Origin: Canna indica
Lineage: Eukaryota; Streptophyta; Magnoliopsida; Zingiberales; Cannaceae
Assembly (NCBI GenBank): GCA_034359265.1
Contig: CP136890.1
Span: 46,102,501 to 46,166,500, forward strand
Direction of reading: 5' to 3'
Length of the DNA stretch: 64,000 nt
The notes beneath the pieces are model-generated. The model was not told the DNA's origin, did not search any database, and saw only the letters and a list, made by a program, of their open reading frames with translations. The position numbers were made by a program, and so were the translations under genes. Below, one piece after another: positions 43,311-55,400 of this stretch; the stretch's first letter is position 1; every line of letters starts with the position of its first letter.

Positions 43311-43795
43311 ATTTCTCGGGTTCCTTCACGCGAGCGTTGATCAACGGCGCTCGTGTGCCCTACAAAGTCTGGGACCCTCATAGCCCAGCAACATCGAGAC
43401 TTGGTGAACCCAGTAGCTATTTCTCGGTGTCCATTCAAGCGAGCGTTGCTCAACAGCGCTGGTGCCCCTTCAAGCGGACGTTGTTCAATGGATCTCGTTT
43501 GCTCCACAAGTCTGGGACCTTCATTGCCCAGCAACGAGTTTGGGGATCTCAAAACCCTTTCTCACAACAATAGGAGATGATGAAACTAAATGATGTTTCA
43601 AGTAGCCATTTACTGGTGGCGGACTTCACAGCGAAACTTGACTTGTTGCAGCCCCACTGCGGCGTGTCATTACTCAGGCGATGTTTCCTTCGACTACTTG
43701 TGAAGAATTCACTTCAGCAATTGCAGCCTATGCCAGAAAGACAGTGCGGCTGAGGCGAGTTTGACGAGGACGTCGAAGCTTGAAGTGGGGAAGGA
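43311..43795 (+). mobile_element. 3' end of a second Ty3-gypsy element
   Basis: A non-coding stretch just upstream of an LTR. It has an imperfect ~110-bp direct duplication at 43311-43400 and 43415-43535 (shared ATTTCTCGG, GAGCGTTG.TCAAC, AAGTCTGGGACC, GCCCAGCAAC). It ends in the polypurine tract GAAGTGGGGAAGGA at 43782-43795. Confidence 0.6.
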
Positions 43796-44511
43796 TGTTA
43801 GGGACTTTTTGATGCACCCGAGCAACGACGAATCATGACGGAATGTTCCCTACATATTTGTAAATATGTGTTTTGAGTCTATGTAAGTTTGGCTTTTATT
43901 CTAGTTCGAACAAGTAAAATCCTTTGTGCGATCCCCGAGGGCCCACAGCACGAGTTGGATGCATTTTGAGGCCATTCGATGCTTGGTGCGTGTGCGATGG
44001 CTGAGCAGAGCAGTTTTCCTGCATTCGTCATGGCCGTGGCCATGGAAAATCACCATCTCGCATGGCCACGATTTAGTCATGCTCCTCGTAGTTTTGGGAA
44101 CCTTAGGGGGTGGCACTTGGGGGTTAGGGGTCTCTTGTATAATGTAGGAGAGCGTTGGCAAACAAAGTGGTTGCCTTGGGCGGAGACGCACGAGCGGCCC
44201 ATATGGGCGTGCGACCAGTCGATCTTCTCCCAAGACAATTGTGGAGCTCATCTTACACCCAATTTTATATTTTCTTACGTCCATAGTCCTGTAATGTTAT
44301 TTTACTTTACGCCTTCAATACCTTTCGGCCAATATGGTCTTTTTGGGGCGCGGATATGGAACGCGAGGTTGGCACGTGGACCAACATATGCCCCGCGATG
44401 TTAAGTTGGGAAGCCCAATTTGGGACGGATTTGATATGATAGGCTTACCCTTTGCACGGGATGCAAGGGTGCAGCACGGGTTCTTTCGCACAAAATAATT
44501 GGCCCGTGACA
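43796..44511 (+). repeat. LTR of second gypsy element
   Basis: It starts TGTTAGGGAC right after the polypurine tract and ends GGCCCGTGACA where the satellite resumes, so this is a complete 716-bp 3' LTR bounded by TG and CA. The open frames inside it are not supported as genes. No second LTR copy is in the window. Confidence 0.7.
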
Positions 44512-45628
44512 GAAAGTTGCGAACTTGGTTCCGAAAGTTGGGAACAAGATTCATAAAGTTGGGAACTTGGTTCCAAAAGTAGAAAATTTGTCGAAAAGTT
44601 AAGAACTTGGTTCCAATAGTTGTCGACTTGGTTCAGAATGTTGGAAACTTGGTTCTGAAAGTTCGAAATATGGGTCCGAAAGTTGGGAACTTGGTTTCGA
44701 AAGTTGGAAACTTGGTTCAAAAAGTTGGGAACTTGGTTCCAATAGTTGGGAACATGGTTCCGAAAGTTGGGAACTTGGTTCCGAAAGTTGGGAACTTGGT
44801 TCCGAAAGTTGGGAACATGGTTCCGAAAGTTAGGAACTTGATTCCGAAAGTTAGGAACTTGATTCCGAAAGTTGGGAACTTAGTTTCGAAAGTTGGTAAC
44901 ATGGTCCGAAAGTTGATAACGTGGTTTCGAAAGCTGGGAATATGGTTTGCAAAGTTGGTAACTTTGTTCTGAAAGTTGGGAACTTGGTTCTGAAAGTTGG
45001 GAACTTGGTTTGGCAAGTTGGAAACTTGGTTCTGAAAGTTTGGAACATGGTTCGGAAAGTTGGAACTAGGTTCCGAAAGTTGGAAACTTGGTTATGAAAG
45101 TTGAGAACTGGCTTCGAAAGTTGGGAACATGGTTCCGAATGTTGGGAACTTGGTTCAGAAAGTTGAGAACTTGGTTCAGAATGTTGGAATCTTAGTACTG
45201 AAAGTTGGTAACTTGGTTCGAAAGTTGAGAAATTTGTTCCAAAAATTGGGAACTCGGTTTCGACATGTTGGGAACTTGGTTCGTAAAGTTGGGAACTTGG
45301 TTAGGAAAGTTGGAAACTTGATTCCGAAAGTTGGGAACTTAGTTCGAAAAGTTGGGAACTTGGTTCCGAAAGTTGGGAACTTGGTTCGAAATGTTGGGAA
45401 CTTGGTAACTTGGTAACTTGGTTAGGAAAGTTGGAAACTTGGTTCCGAAAGTTCGAAACATGATTCCGAAAGTTGGAAACTTGGTTCCAAAATATGGGAA
45501 CTTGGATTCGAAAGTTGGGGACTTGGTTCGGAAAGTTAGGAACTTGGTTCTGAAAATTGGGAACTTGGTTCCGAAAATTGGGAACTTGGTTCGGAAAGTT
45601 GGGAATTTGGTTCTGAAAGTTAGGAACT
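44512..45628 (+). repeat. 21-bp minisatellite array, block 6
   Basis: About 53 units in + orientation. It includes the most regular stretch in the window (44680-44900), where consecutive units are nearly identical. Confidence 0.95.
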
Positions 45629-45678
45629 TAGGTTTTCTACCTTGGTCTTAATCTCGGTTTTGATGGTAACAAACATGA
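45629..45678 (+). mobile_element. Copia LTR 5'-end fragment inside satellite
   Basis: About 50 bp matching the start of the 15231 LTR (AGGTTTTC.ACCTTGGTCTT, then CGGTTTTGATG.TAACAAAC). It may be the remains of the 5' LTR of the second gag-only copia copy. Confidence 0.7.
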
Positions 45679-46394
45679 AACTTAGTTTGGAAAGTTCGAA
45701 ACTTTGTTTCGAGTGTTGAATACTTGGTTCCAAAAGTTGGGAACTTGGTTCGAAAAGTTGGGTACCTGGTTCCCAAAGTTGGGAACTTAGTTTCGAAAGT
45801 TGGGAACATGATTCAGAATGTTCGGAACTTGGTTCAGAAAGTTTGAAACTTGGTTCAGAAGGGTTGGAACTTTTTTTTGAAAGTTGGGAACTTGGTTTTG
45901 AAAGTTGAGAACTTGGTTTGGAAAGTTCAAAATTTGGTGTAGAAAGTTCGAAACCTGGTTCAGAGGGTTCGGAACTTTGTTTCGAAAGTTGGAAACTTGG
46001 TTCGTAAAGTTGGGTACTTGGTTCCAAAAGTTGGGAACTTGGTTTCGTATGTTGGGAAATTAGTTCAGAAAGTTCGGAGCTTGGTTCCAAAAGTAGGGAA
46101 CGTTGTTCCGAAAGTGCAAAACTTGGTCCGGAAAGTTTGGAACTTTGTTTCGAAAGTTGATAACTTGGTTCCAAAAGTTGGGTACTTGGTTTCAAAAGTT
46201 GGGAACTTGATTTGGAAAGTTGGGTTCCTAGTTCCCAAAGTTGGGAACAGGGTTTCAAAAGTTGGGGACATGGTTTAGAAAGTTCAAAACTTGGTTCAGA
46301 AATTTCAAAACATTGTTGAGAAGGTTCATAACTTTTTTCGAAAGTTCAGAACTTGGTTTCCAAAGTTGGGAACTTCGTTATGAAAGTTGAAAAC
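45679..46394 (+). repeat. 21-bp minisatellite array, block 7
   Basis: About 34 units in + orientation, ending at the poly(T) of LINE C''. Confidence 0.9.
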
Positions 46395-46396
46395 TA

Positions 46397-46963
46397 TTTT
46401 TTTGCAACAAGGCAAAAGGAAATATATTAAATCACAAAAAGATACTGAGTTCATACACGACTACCATCAATAGGAATGGTAGAGCTTCTCATTCTCCCAA
46501 GGGAAAAGACTACTCCCCTCACCTTCGGCATTGCCATCAGCAAGGTAGCAGCCAAAACCTTGGTGGAAGAGGAACAAAAAAGAAACACAAAGCCCGGGTC
46601 AAGAGGAACAAAAAAGAAGCCCACAGCCCGGGTCAAGCACGATATAAAAGACATGCAAAGCAATGCATCACATGAAATGCCCACAACTTGGGCCAAGTAA
46701 TAAAAGCTCATGAGATCAAAAATGTCGCGTGGCATTAATCATGGCGGACATTATTGATGTGACGTTGAATGCTCCACCTCTCTGCAATGGCTCTATTCCT
46801 TGGTGTATCCTTGATAGATTTGGTAGCATAAATCTGAATGATTTTGTCTCTAACTTTTGCAATAATATTGCTAAGAACGCTCGTAAGAGTAGAGGAGACA
46901 TGAGAGAAAATACGATCATTTCGCTCACGCCAAATGAAGTAAACTGAAGCAGTGAGTGTAATC
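46397..46963 (-). mobile_element. LINE C'' tail fragment
   Basis: Poly(A) on the minus strand (T at 46397-46403), tail motif at 46518-46546, and homology to LINE C/C' through the very end of ORF2, truncated at ~46963 where copia gag begins. It has no useful coding frame. Confidence 0.85.
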
Positions 46964-47167
46964 TATGATTGTGCATTTAAGAGGAATCCAAGTGTTGCTA
47001 AGACACTTTGGATACCTAGGCCAACTAATGCCCAAGGACCCAAAGCTTTCTTGCTCTATTGTAGGGGGAGCTACCACACAAGGGTAAAGGAGATTGAAGA
47101 ATTGAAGTTGACCAATAAGTTGAAGGAAGGATCCCTACATGGTTGCAACTTCAAAGTCTTCACCTAG
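46964..47167 (+). pseudogene. copia gag C-terminus, second copy
   Basis: The last ~67 residues of gag: the end of the knuckle (YDCAFKRNPS), LWIPRPTNAQGPK and a GGSYHTR ending. The frame then runs through EELKLTNKLKEGSLHGCNF to a stop. The corresponding part of the first copy terminates slightly earlier. The 5' part is missing at the LINE C'' junction. Confidence 0.7.
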
Positions 47168-48965
47168 ACTAGATGCCTATGGTAAAGTTGACATCAAATA
47201 CTTTGGTATCATCTTTTAATCATCATTGATCTACTTGAGTTGAAGTTTTTGATACTATGCATAATTCGGTTGAGCTTTTCTCGCTCTTGACAAGAGTCTT
47301 TTAAAAATAAAAATGATTTTGATTTTTGATTTCCCGGTCTTTTCGGAGACCTATGTAACCTGTAATGGGCTCATATGACCTTGTGATTTCAAATTATAGG
47401 CTCATTGTGGCCTTTCGGTTTTCAATCAATAGGAAGGGTTGGAGATCATGTTTTCATAATATTATATTTATGATCTCCTAAAAAATTCGTTTTGGATTCA
47501 TGACAACATATTTTAAAACGAATCTCAAACTAGTCGGCAAAGCGGACTTTGAAAATGATACTTGATTTCTCCCTTTGATATTTGGTTTGGGTTACTTGCT
47601 GGTAGCTTTGCTTTCATGAAATCTATTAATGAAATCTACTTGCAAGTTATGAATGTTAATGGAAGACTAAACTGCCATGAAGAAAATTGAAAGGTAAATG
47701 ACAAGTTTGGCAACACTCCAAGAATGAGGTATGAGTTTAAATTTGGCAGAATCTCTGTAGAATATTGAATGCTCATGCTCTCATGATGTCTCTATTCTCA
47801 TGATTATTCTTGAGTGCTAAATCTATGAAATTACATGAGTAGGTAAAACTTTGATATCTTAAGAAATTTCATGATATTTTGATCGATTGAAATTTGCTTT
47901 AAGTTAAAATTCACATTAGAGACTATCATTTTGAGCTAGTAGTTGGAAAACACATTTAGATTTACTCATATTAAGTGCTCCTATGTTTATACTTGATAAA
48001 CCATGAGTATAAGTTAAGGATTGATAATTAGCAACTTCATAGTAATATGCTTGTCTTTTGAACGAAATGATACTAAGATAAAATTCTTGACCAAATGACA
48101 TTATCTTTGTCTCAAACTTAACATACATGCTTTAAATGATCATATGTTTATCTAGAAAGTTTGAACAAAATCTGAAATCGTTGGACTAATGACTCGTATT
48201 TACAAAAATGCCATTGAGAATTTGTAGATTTTTTAGAAAATTTTAGAGATATCCTTTTTGAGAGATTCTTGATTTTTTGGAATCCTCATGAAGTCTAGTT
48301 CATGTGAAAAAAATTTCATAAAATTTAAACATACACATCTCTCAAAAATAACTTTTCTTTAAGGGTTAAAAACTCATGACAGATCGAGCGGTCGATTGAT
48401 GTGCGACCACCCGATCGACCGCCAGACGGAAAACCACCTGGTTTGTCCATTTTTGGGCTAGATTTAATTCAGACCCCTCAACTCAAGTTTTTAAGCCCGA
48501 AACTAGGGCTTCCTTGCCCATTCAACCGGCTGCTAAACTCTTCTTTCCTTGCTTCTAGGCTTTCTACTTCCTCTCTGAGGTAAAATACTTGATCTTAGCT
48601 CCCATTCATAAGTTTATACTCAATGCTGAGTGGATCCCCTCATCTCTTCTTCTCTTAATGTCTTGATTCATCCATAAAAATTATGATTCAAATTTTTTTC
48701 TTGGACGATGATTTTCTTTAATTTGGTTACCTCAAAAACAAGTTTTTGGAGAAGAATAATCAAATATCTCATGTTTTTCTTGAATGATTCAACATTTATT
48801 TTGTTTTTTAAAAATGACTCAAAAAACAAGTTTTTCTTGCTTTCTCTCATGAGTTATCCTCAACATGTATTTTATCTTTCTTAAAAAGGGAGGGATTTTT
48901 TAATTAGAAAATTTGTTCATTCTTATTTAGCGAAAATAATTTTTTTTATTTAAATGACTCAAACG
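46964..48965 (+). mobile_element. Second gag-only copia copy, partial
   Basis: It begins in the gag knuckle (YDCAFKRNPSVAKTLWIPRP) and continues into non-coding sequence similar to 23410-24000: a TTTGATTTCCCGGTCT.TTCG.AGACCTATGT block at ~47320, CAATAGGAAGGGTTGGAGATC, then diverged. At 48375-48425 it has GGTCGATT/GATCGACCG palindromes like those in the LTR promoter. From ~48440 to 48965 nothing specific is recognised. Protease, integrase and RT are absent. Confidence 0.6.
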
Positions 48966-48984
48966 TATGATCATCAACCATATG

Positions 48985-49718
48985 ATCATCTTGAGGGCGG
49001 ATGATCATGAGAATAGATTTCTTGCTCTTCAGAGATGGAATAGAGCCTTAAAGTTGGAAAAAGACGAAATGGCAACCATTCCTATATGGGTAAAGTTTTT
49101 TAATGTTCCATTATTTATGTGGACTCCTTTCTTTATTAACAAATTTTGCAGCGTTATTGGCAAGCCTGTCCATCTTGATCACATGTCATCCACAAAACAA
49201 CGTTTGGGTTATATGCGTGCTTATATTGAAGTGACTTTGGATTGCACTTATCCTAGAGAACTACCTGTGCATGTTAATAATGAAGAATATATTATTCGTG
49301 TTGAATATGATTGGATACCGGTTCACTGCACAAATTGCAAAAAGTTTGGCCATGCTACTAGGACTTGCAGCAATAGCGCCAATCAGATATGGATTTCAAA
49401 GAAGGCACAACCCCAGCCACCTCCTGATCCACAACAAGAAGTTATTGCTGCTCACAATGAAGAAGAGAGAAATCTTAAAAAGCATGTGAAAAACATGAAT
49501 ATGTTTCCTATTCTCTCAGATGCAAATATTCGAAAGAAAGGCAAAACAAGTGTTATTGAACCAGATAAGCCACAGTCTGAAAGTTTAACAACCTCTCCCA
49601 ACAGGTTCAATGTACTTGCAGACTCGTCAGATAATGATATGCATAATGATGATGATTATGATCCTATTGAGGATGCAAATGTCCATGTTAAGATTAAAAA
49701 TGCCAAAGGAGGTGGAGA
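48985..49718 (+). pseudogene. LINE E ORF1 fragment (DUF4283 C-term + CCHC)
   Basis: Homologous to LINE F ORF1 (60414-61332). It starts near ILEGG, then RFLALQRWNRALKLEKDEM, IPIWVKFFNVPLFMWTPFF, and an intact zinc knuckle CTNCKKFGHATRTC (C-x2-C-x4-H-x4-C). An acidic/Asn-rich C-terminal tail ends at VKIKNAKGGGE. At ~49719 it runs into the 161-bp monomer array, and the frame continues spuriously to 49803. The first half of ORF1 and all of ORF2 are missing. The protein would have bound LINE RNA. Confidence 0.8.
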
Positions 49719-49729
49719 GAGTCGCTTCG

Positions 49730-51507
49730 TTCAATCAGTCGGCTTCGTTCAAGATTTTGTTCAAAAAACCGTGCAATTATTTGCATTAGGCTGTCAAAAA
49801 TAACTCGATTAACAACTTCTCCCATCACAGTGAATGTTCTAGAGTCGCTCGGGACTCAGATTGCACGTTATTTCGAGCAGATACGGGGAGTTCAATCAGT
49901 AGACTACGGTCAAGATTTTGTTCGAAAAAGCTTGTCATTCTTTGCATTAGTCTGTCAAAAATAACTCGATTAACAATTTTTCCCATCACAGTTAATGTTC
50001 TGGAGTCGCTCGGGACTCAAATTGCTGGTCGTTTCGAGCTGATACCCCGAAGTTCAATTAGTCGGCTTCGTTCAAGATTCTGTTCGAAAAACCGTGCAAT
50101 TCTTTGCATTAGTCTATCAAAAATAACTTGGTTAACAACTTCTTCCATCACAGTGAATGTTCTGGAGTCGCTCGGGACTTAGATTGCTCGTCATTTCAAG
50201 CAGATACGGGGGAGTTCAATTAGTCGGCTTCGTTCAAGATTCTGTTCGAAAAAGCGTGTAATTCTTTGGATTAGTCTGTCAAAAATAACTCTATTAACAG
50301 CTTCTCCTATCATAGTGAATGTTCTGGAGTCGCTCGGGACTCAGATTCCTCGTCATTTCGAGCCGATACGGGGACTTCAATCAATCGGCTTCGTTCAATA
50401 TTTTGTTCAAAAAAGCGTGCAATTCTTTGCATTAGGCTATCAAAAATGACTCTATTAACAACTTCTCCCATCGCAGTGAATGTTCTGGAGTCGCTCGGGC
50501 CTCAGATTGCTCGTCATTTCGAGCCGATACGGGGAGTTCCATCAATCGGCTTCGTTCAAAAATTTGTTCGAAAATGCGTATAATTCTTTACATTAGTGTG
50601 TCAAAAATAACTTGATTAACAACTTCTCTCATCACAGTGAATGTTCTGGAGTCTCTCGGGACTCAGATTGCTCGTCATTTCGAGCCGATACGGGGAGTTC
50701 AATCAATCGGTTTCGTTCAAAATTCTGTTTGAAAAAGCGTATAATTATTTGCATTGGTTTGTCAAAAATAACTCGATTAACAACTTCTCCCATCATAGTG
50801 AATGTTCTGGAATCGCTCGGGACTCAGATTGCACGTTATTTCGAGCAAATACGGGGGGAGTTCAATCAGTCTGCTTCGGTCAAGATTTTATTCGAAAAAG
50901 CTTGTCATTCCTTGCATTAGTTCTGTCAAAAATAACTTGATTAACAACTTCTCCCATCACAGTTAATGTTCTGGAGTCACTCGGGACTCAGATTGCTGGT
51001 CGTTTCGAGCCGATACCCCGAAGTTTAATCAGTAGACTTCGTTCAAGATTCTGTTCAAAAAACCGTGCAATTCTTTGCATTAGGCTGTCAAAAGTAACTC
51101 GATTAACAACTTCTTCCATCACAGTGAATGTTCTGGAGTCGCTCAAGACTCAGATTGCTCGTCATTTTGAGCAGATACGGGGAGTTCAATCGGTCGGCTT
51201 CGTTTAAGATTCTGTTCGAATAAGCGTGCAATTCTTTGCATTAGGCTATCAAAAATAACTTGATTAATAACTTCTCCTATCACGGTGAATATTCTGGAGT
51301 CACTCAGGACTCAGATTGCTCATCATTTCGAGCAGATACGGGGAGTTCAATCCGTCAACTTCATTCATGATTCTGTTCGAAAAAGAGTGTAATTCTTTGC
51401 ATTAGTCTGTCAAAAATAACTCGATTAACAACTTCTCCTATCACAATGAATGTTCTGGAGTCGCTCGGGAATTAGATTGCTTGTCGTTTCGATCCGATAC
51501 CCCGAAG
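49730..51507 (+). repeat. 161-bp tandem monomer array, 11 copies
   Basis: Monomer starts (TTCAATCAGTCGGCTTCGTT or variants) lie at 49730, 49891, 50053, 50215, 50376, 50537, 50698, 50861, 51024, 51185 and 51346, a spacing of 161-163 bp. Each unit has AACTCGATTAACAACTTCTC, GAATGTTCTGGAGTCGCTCG and TTTCGAG.CGATAC. The array leads directly into the leader of LINE D ORF1. It has no coding capacity of note. Confidence 0.93.
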
Positions 51508-51933
51508 TTCACAGTGAATTTTCGTGTCGGGTCGGTTTTTCGGGTTCATTGGGTTGGATTTTACCCATGAACAGCCCTACCTACGCCTGATGGCTAGGAC
51601 TAGCAGAGCTCCAAGGGCTGCCCGTCAGGTGGTCGTAGATGGGGACAAGGTGGATACTCCAGCGGCCACAGAGGAGAGTAATGATGTTGTGAATGTTCTG
51701 GAGTCGCTCGGGAATTAGATTGCTTGTCGTTTCGATCCGATACCCCGAAGTTCACAGTGAATTTTCGTGTCGGGTCGGTTTTTCGGGTTCATTGGGTTGG
51801 ATTTTACCCATGAACAGCCCTACCTACGCCTGATGGCTAGGACTAGCAGAGCTCCAAGGGCTGCCCGTCAGGTGGTCGTAGATGGGGACAAGGTGGATAC
51901 TCCAGCGGCCACAGAGGGGAGTAATGATGTTGT
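51448..51933 (+). repeat. 243-bp tandem duplication
   Basis: 51448-51690 and 51691-51933 are nearly identical; the one clear difference is GAGGAGAG against GAGGGGAG. Each copy contains the last partial monomer, the leader and the first ORF1 codons (MARTSRAPRAARQ). The near identity implies a recent unequal exchange. Confidence 0.92.
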
Positions 51934-52443
51934 GGAAGTTCATCCTCCTTGTACTGACCGGTCATTGGGGACATGCAAGCTACCTGTTGGAGGAAAGGAT
52001 GTGGTATCAAATCTTAATGTGGAGGCCTTTCCACCTCTACAAAATGTGAGTTGCAATGTTTCTGCCATGTGTTTGAATACTCCGATGATCCTCAAGGGAA
52101 GGTTATCTCAGCCCGTTAGTGTGATGTATTAGACAAGGGTGATGATCAGTCATTGGGTGTTAATTGTTTAGATTCTGAAACTAAGCGTCGGGTTATGAAT
52201 GAGATTCAGGTTCCTATGGGCACTCCTAAATCATGGTCTTCGTTGTTCTCTTCGTCCATGGTGCAAGTAGACTGCTCATTGAAGTTTGAAAAACCCAACT
52301 TTCCAAATGGTGAGTTTGTGGTTGATGTGTCCGATGAGGAACTAAATGCTGGGGCTGATCACTGGCGATATGCACGGGTGGGTTATTTGATAGGTGCTAA
52401 ACTTTTTTTCCCTACCATCAAAGAGCGGACCTTGAGGCTATAG
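51833..52443 (+). pseudogene. LINE D ORF1, frameshifted and 3'-deleted
   Basis: The start is at ATG 51833 (MARTSRAPRAARQVVV), the second of two copies made by the 243-bp duplication. An N-terminal ~100-residue low-complexity region ends at a stop (52130-52132). The frame then shifts and continues as GTPKSWSSLFSSSMVQVDCS and VDVSDEELNAG, the start of DUF4283. It is cut at ~52438, where it is joined to the beginning of ORF2, so the rest of DUF4283 and the zinc knuckle are gone. It shows what the N-terminus missing from LINE A ORF1 probably looked like. Confidence 0.75.
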
Positions 52444-55400
52444 CATCGTGGAATGTGCGAGGATTAAACTCCTCGTCATGGTGAGATACAGTGTGTAGCA
52501 GCATCAAATTGAATAATCTCAACTCTGCTTGGCTTATTGAAACAAAGGTGAAGAGTAATAAAGCATCTCAAATTATCCAATCTATCACTAGAGGTTGGAA
52601 ATACTTCTTCAACCACAATTCGGCATCCAATGGTCACATTTGCTTAGCTTGGGATCCTACCGTGATGGACTATTATCATATTATTTTTGAATCAGATCAG
52701 ACTATCTTTGGAAAGGCTACGTTGCTTGGTTCTGATATTTCATTTTTCTTCACTACGGTCTATGGGAGAAATGAAGAGCAAGACAGACGCCGGATGTGGG
52801 ACCAATTGCTTGCACCCTGACCGTTAGTTGAAGGTCCTTAGGTTATCATGGGTGATTTTAACACTATTTTTAACTCTGTGAAGAAAGTAGGGGGCCGACA
52901 CTTCTCTCCTTCGGCAACTATTCAGATAGCAGATTACTGTGACACGCTAGAGCTCTTAGATCTTAAATGGACAGGATGCCAATACACTTGGACAAATAAT
53001 CAGATTGGCTCTAACATTAATAATGTGCAAGTTGGATAGAGTGCTTGTGAGTGCAGATTGGTTTTCTATATACCCAGATAGTGAGGCAGTCTTCCATAAC
53101 CCATGTGTCTTTGATCACTCTCTTGTTGTGCTTCATTGGCAGAAACCTGAACGAAGGAAAGGCCCCTTTAAGTTCTTCAATCAGTGGACCCTTCAACCAG
53201 ACTTTCTGAACATAGTTAAAGAGGCTTGGTCTCAGCCTATAAACTACAAAGATGGTAGAAGGCCCACACCTACGTTCTCCCTTGTCCAAAAGCTTAAGTC
53301 TACCAAGCGGTCCCTTAAACACTGGGCCTATAATAATCACATCCGGGACACTTCGGAAAAGAGAAAATTAATTGAGCATCTTGAAGTCTTACAAATTCAA
53401 ATTCAGTAGTGTCCCTTTGACGCTGGTCTGCACAGTGAGGATAGAGACCTGAGGGGCCGGTTATAGGTTTTTTTGAATGATGAAGAAGCAAGCTTGAGGC
53501 AGAAATCTAAAGTCCAATGGCTTAAACTGGGGGATTTCAACTCTAAGTTTTTCTACAGGGCCTTTAAGCAAAGATGCCACAAAAACGCGATCCACTCTAT
53601 TATGAATAATTCTGGACAGCGAATTTATGGTGATAAGGTAAACTAGAAAGTGGTGAATTTCTTTAAAAACCTATTTAATACCCCTTTTGAACGTGTAAAT
53701 TTCTCTGGATTCAAGATTCATAGAAGATTGAAGCAAGAAAGTATTGAACTTCTGGAGAAATCAATACTTGTTCAAGAGATCCTGGAAGCTATTAGGCAAT
53801 CCCCTAATAACAAAGCTCTAGGAATTGATGGCTTTACAAAGGAATTCTTCATGGCCACGTGGGAAACCATTGGGGAGGATGTCATTAGAGCTATCCAGAG
53901 CTTCTTTGCTTCCAAGTGCCTCCTTCAGGAAATCAATATCACTTCCATATCTTTAGTGGCCAAAAAGCAGCGCCCCGAGACTTTTGCAGACAACCGGCCC
54001 ATATCGGTATGTAAAATGATTTACCGATTTATCTCTAAAATAATTGCAAATAGGTTGTAGAAGGTCTTAAGTGACTTCATTGGTCCCAACCAGCATGCTT
54101 TTCTAAAAGGCTGTCTTATCCATGAGAACATTGCTCTTTGCCATGAGCTTATGACAGGTTATCACCTGCAGCGCGATCCACCCAGAATGGCAATTAAGAT
54201 TGATCTACACAAAGCCTACGACTTTGTCAGATGGGATTTTTCGCTTGAACTGTTGAGACAATACGGCTTCCCTAGGGCTATGGTTAGCTGGGTCAAAGCG
54301 TGCATCTCTAATCCTAAGTTTACAATAAGCATGAATGGCACAAGTTGTGGTTTCTTTCAGAGTAGCAGAGGTCTTCGTCAGGGGTGTCCTATGGCGCCTT
54401 ACCTATTTATTCTTATTATGCAGTACTTTTTGGTCCTCCTAGATGATCAAGTTATGTCTGGTCGGCTTACACCCCACCACAGGTGCTGCACTCCACTTGT
54501 CACCCACCTTACTTTTGCTGATGATCTATTTTTGTTCTCCAGGACAGATATTATGTCAGCCACAACTTTAAGAGATTGCCTAGTGTGTTTTCACCAAGTC
54601 TCACGACTGCATACCAACAACTTAAAATCACGCATTTACATCTCTGGCACATCCCCGGACAGCTATTGCTTCAGTGTTGGACATGCCCTTTGGTTCTCTA
54701 CTGGTCCGCTATTTGGGGATTCCTCTACTATCGTCTAGGCCCTCATTCTAGGACTGCCAACCCCTGATGGATAGCATTGCTTCAAAAATCAATGGATGGA
54801 CGAGTAAATGTTTATCTTTTGCAGGTCGCCTGAAACTTATCAAATCTGTTTTAATGGGGAAGGTCTTGTATTAGTGCTATTCTTTTTCTCTCCCTCGGCG
54901 GGTTATTATCCGCATTGAACAGCTCTTGGCTCGGTTCCTTTGGACTGGCCGATTGTCCAAGCTTGGTTATCTGTTTGCAAAGCAAAGGAAAAAGGTGGAT
55001 TAGGGCTGAGAAACATCAAGAAACTTAACCAGACGTGTTTGATGAGATACATATGGGCTATTGCATCAAATAAGGTCTCTCTTTGGATGAGATGGATTCA
55101 TAACAATTACTTAAGGGAACACTCTATTTGGATACCTTGCTCAACAATTACTTAAGGGAACAATTACTTAAGGGAACGCTCGGTTCCTGGGTGACAAGAA
55201 GCATTTTCAACGCCAAATACCTTGCTCAACAATTCATTATTCATAAGATAGATAATGGCGAAGGCACCAGTCTCTAGCACGACCCATGGCACCCGAACAA
55301 GATTCTTTTCCACATTGTGAGACGATACCCTCATAGCATCCCAACTCTCTCTACTGATCTAGTATCTAATATTCTATCTCCTGAAGGGTGGAACACAGTT

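Noticed and set aside
43755..44404. Overlapping frames of 95-141 residues on both strands
   Set aside because: They lie mostly inside a TG...CA LTR with a polypurine tract in front; no homology seen.
49722..51507. CRISPR array or classical centromeric satellite
   Set aside because: Units are contiguous, without unique spacers, in plant DNA, so not CRISPR. A centromeric satellite is possible by size, but 11 copies ending at a LINE ORF1 fit a LINE 5' UTR at least as well, so I did not call it centromeric.
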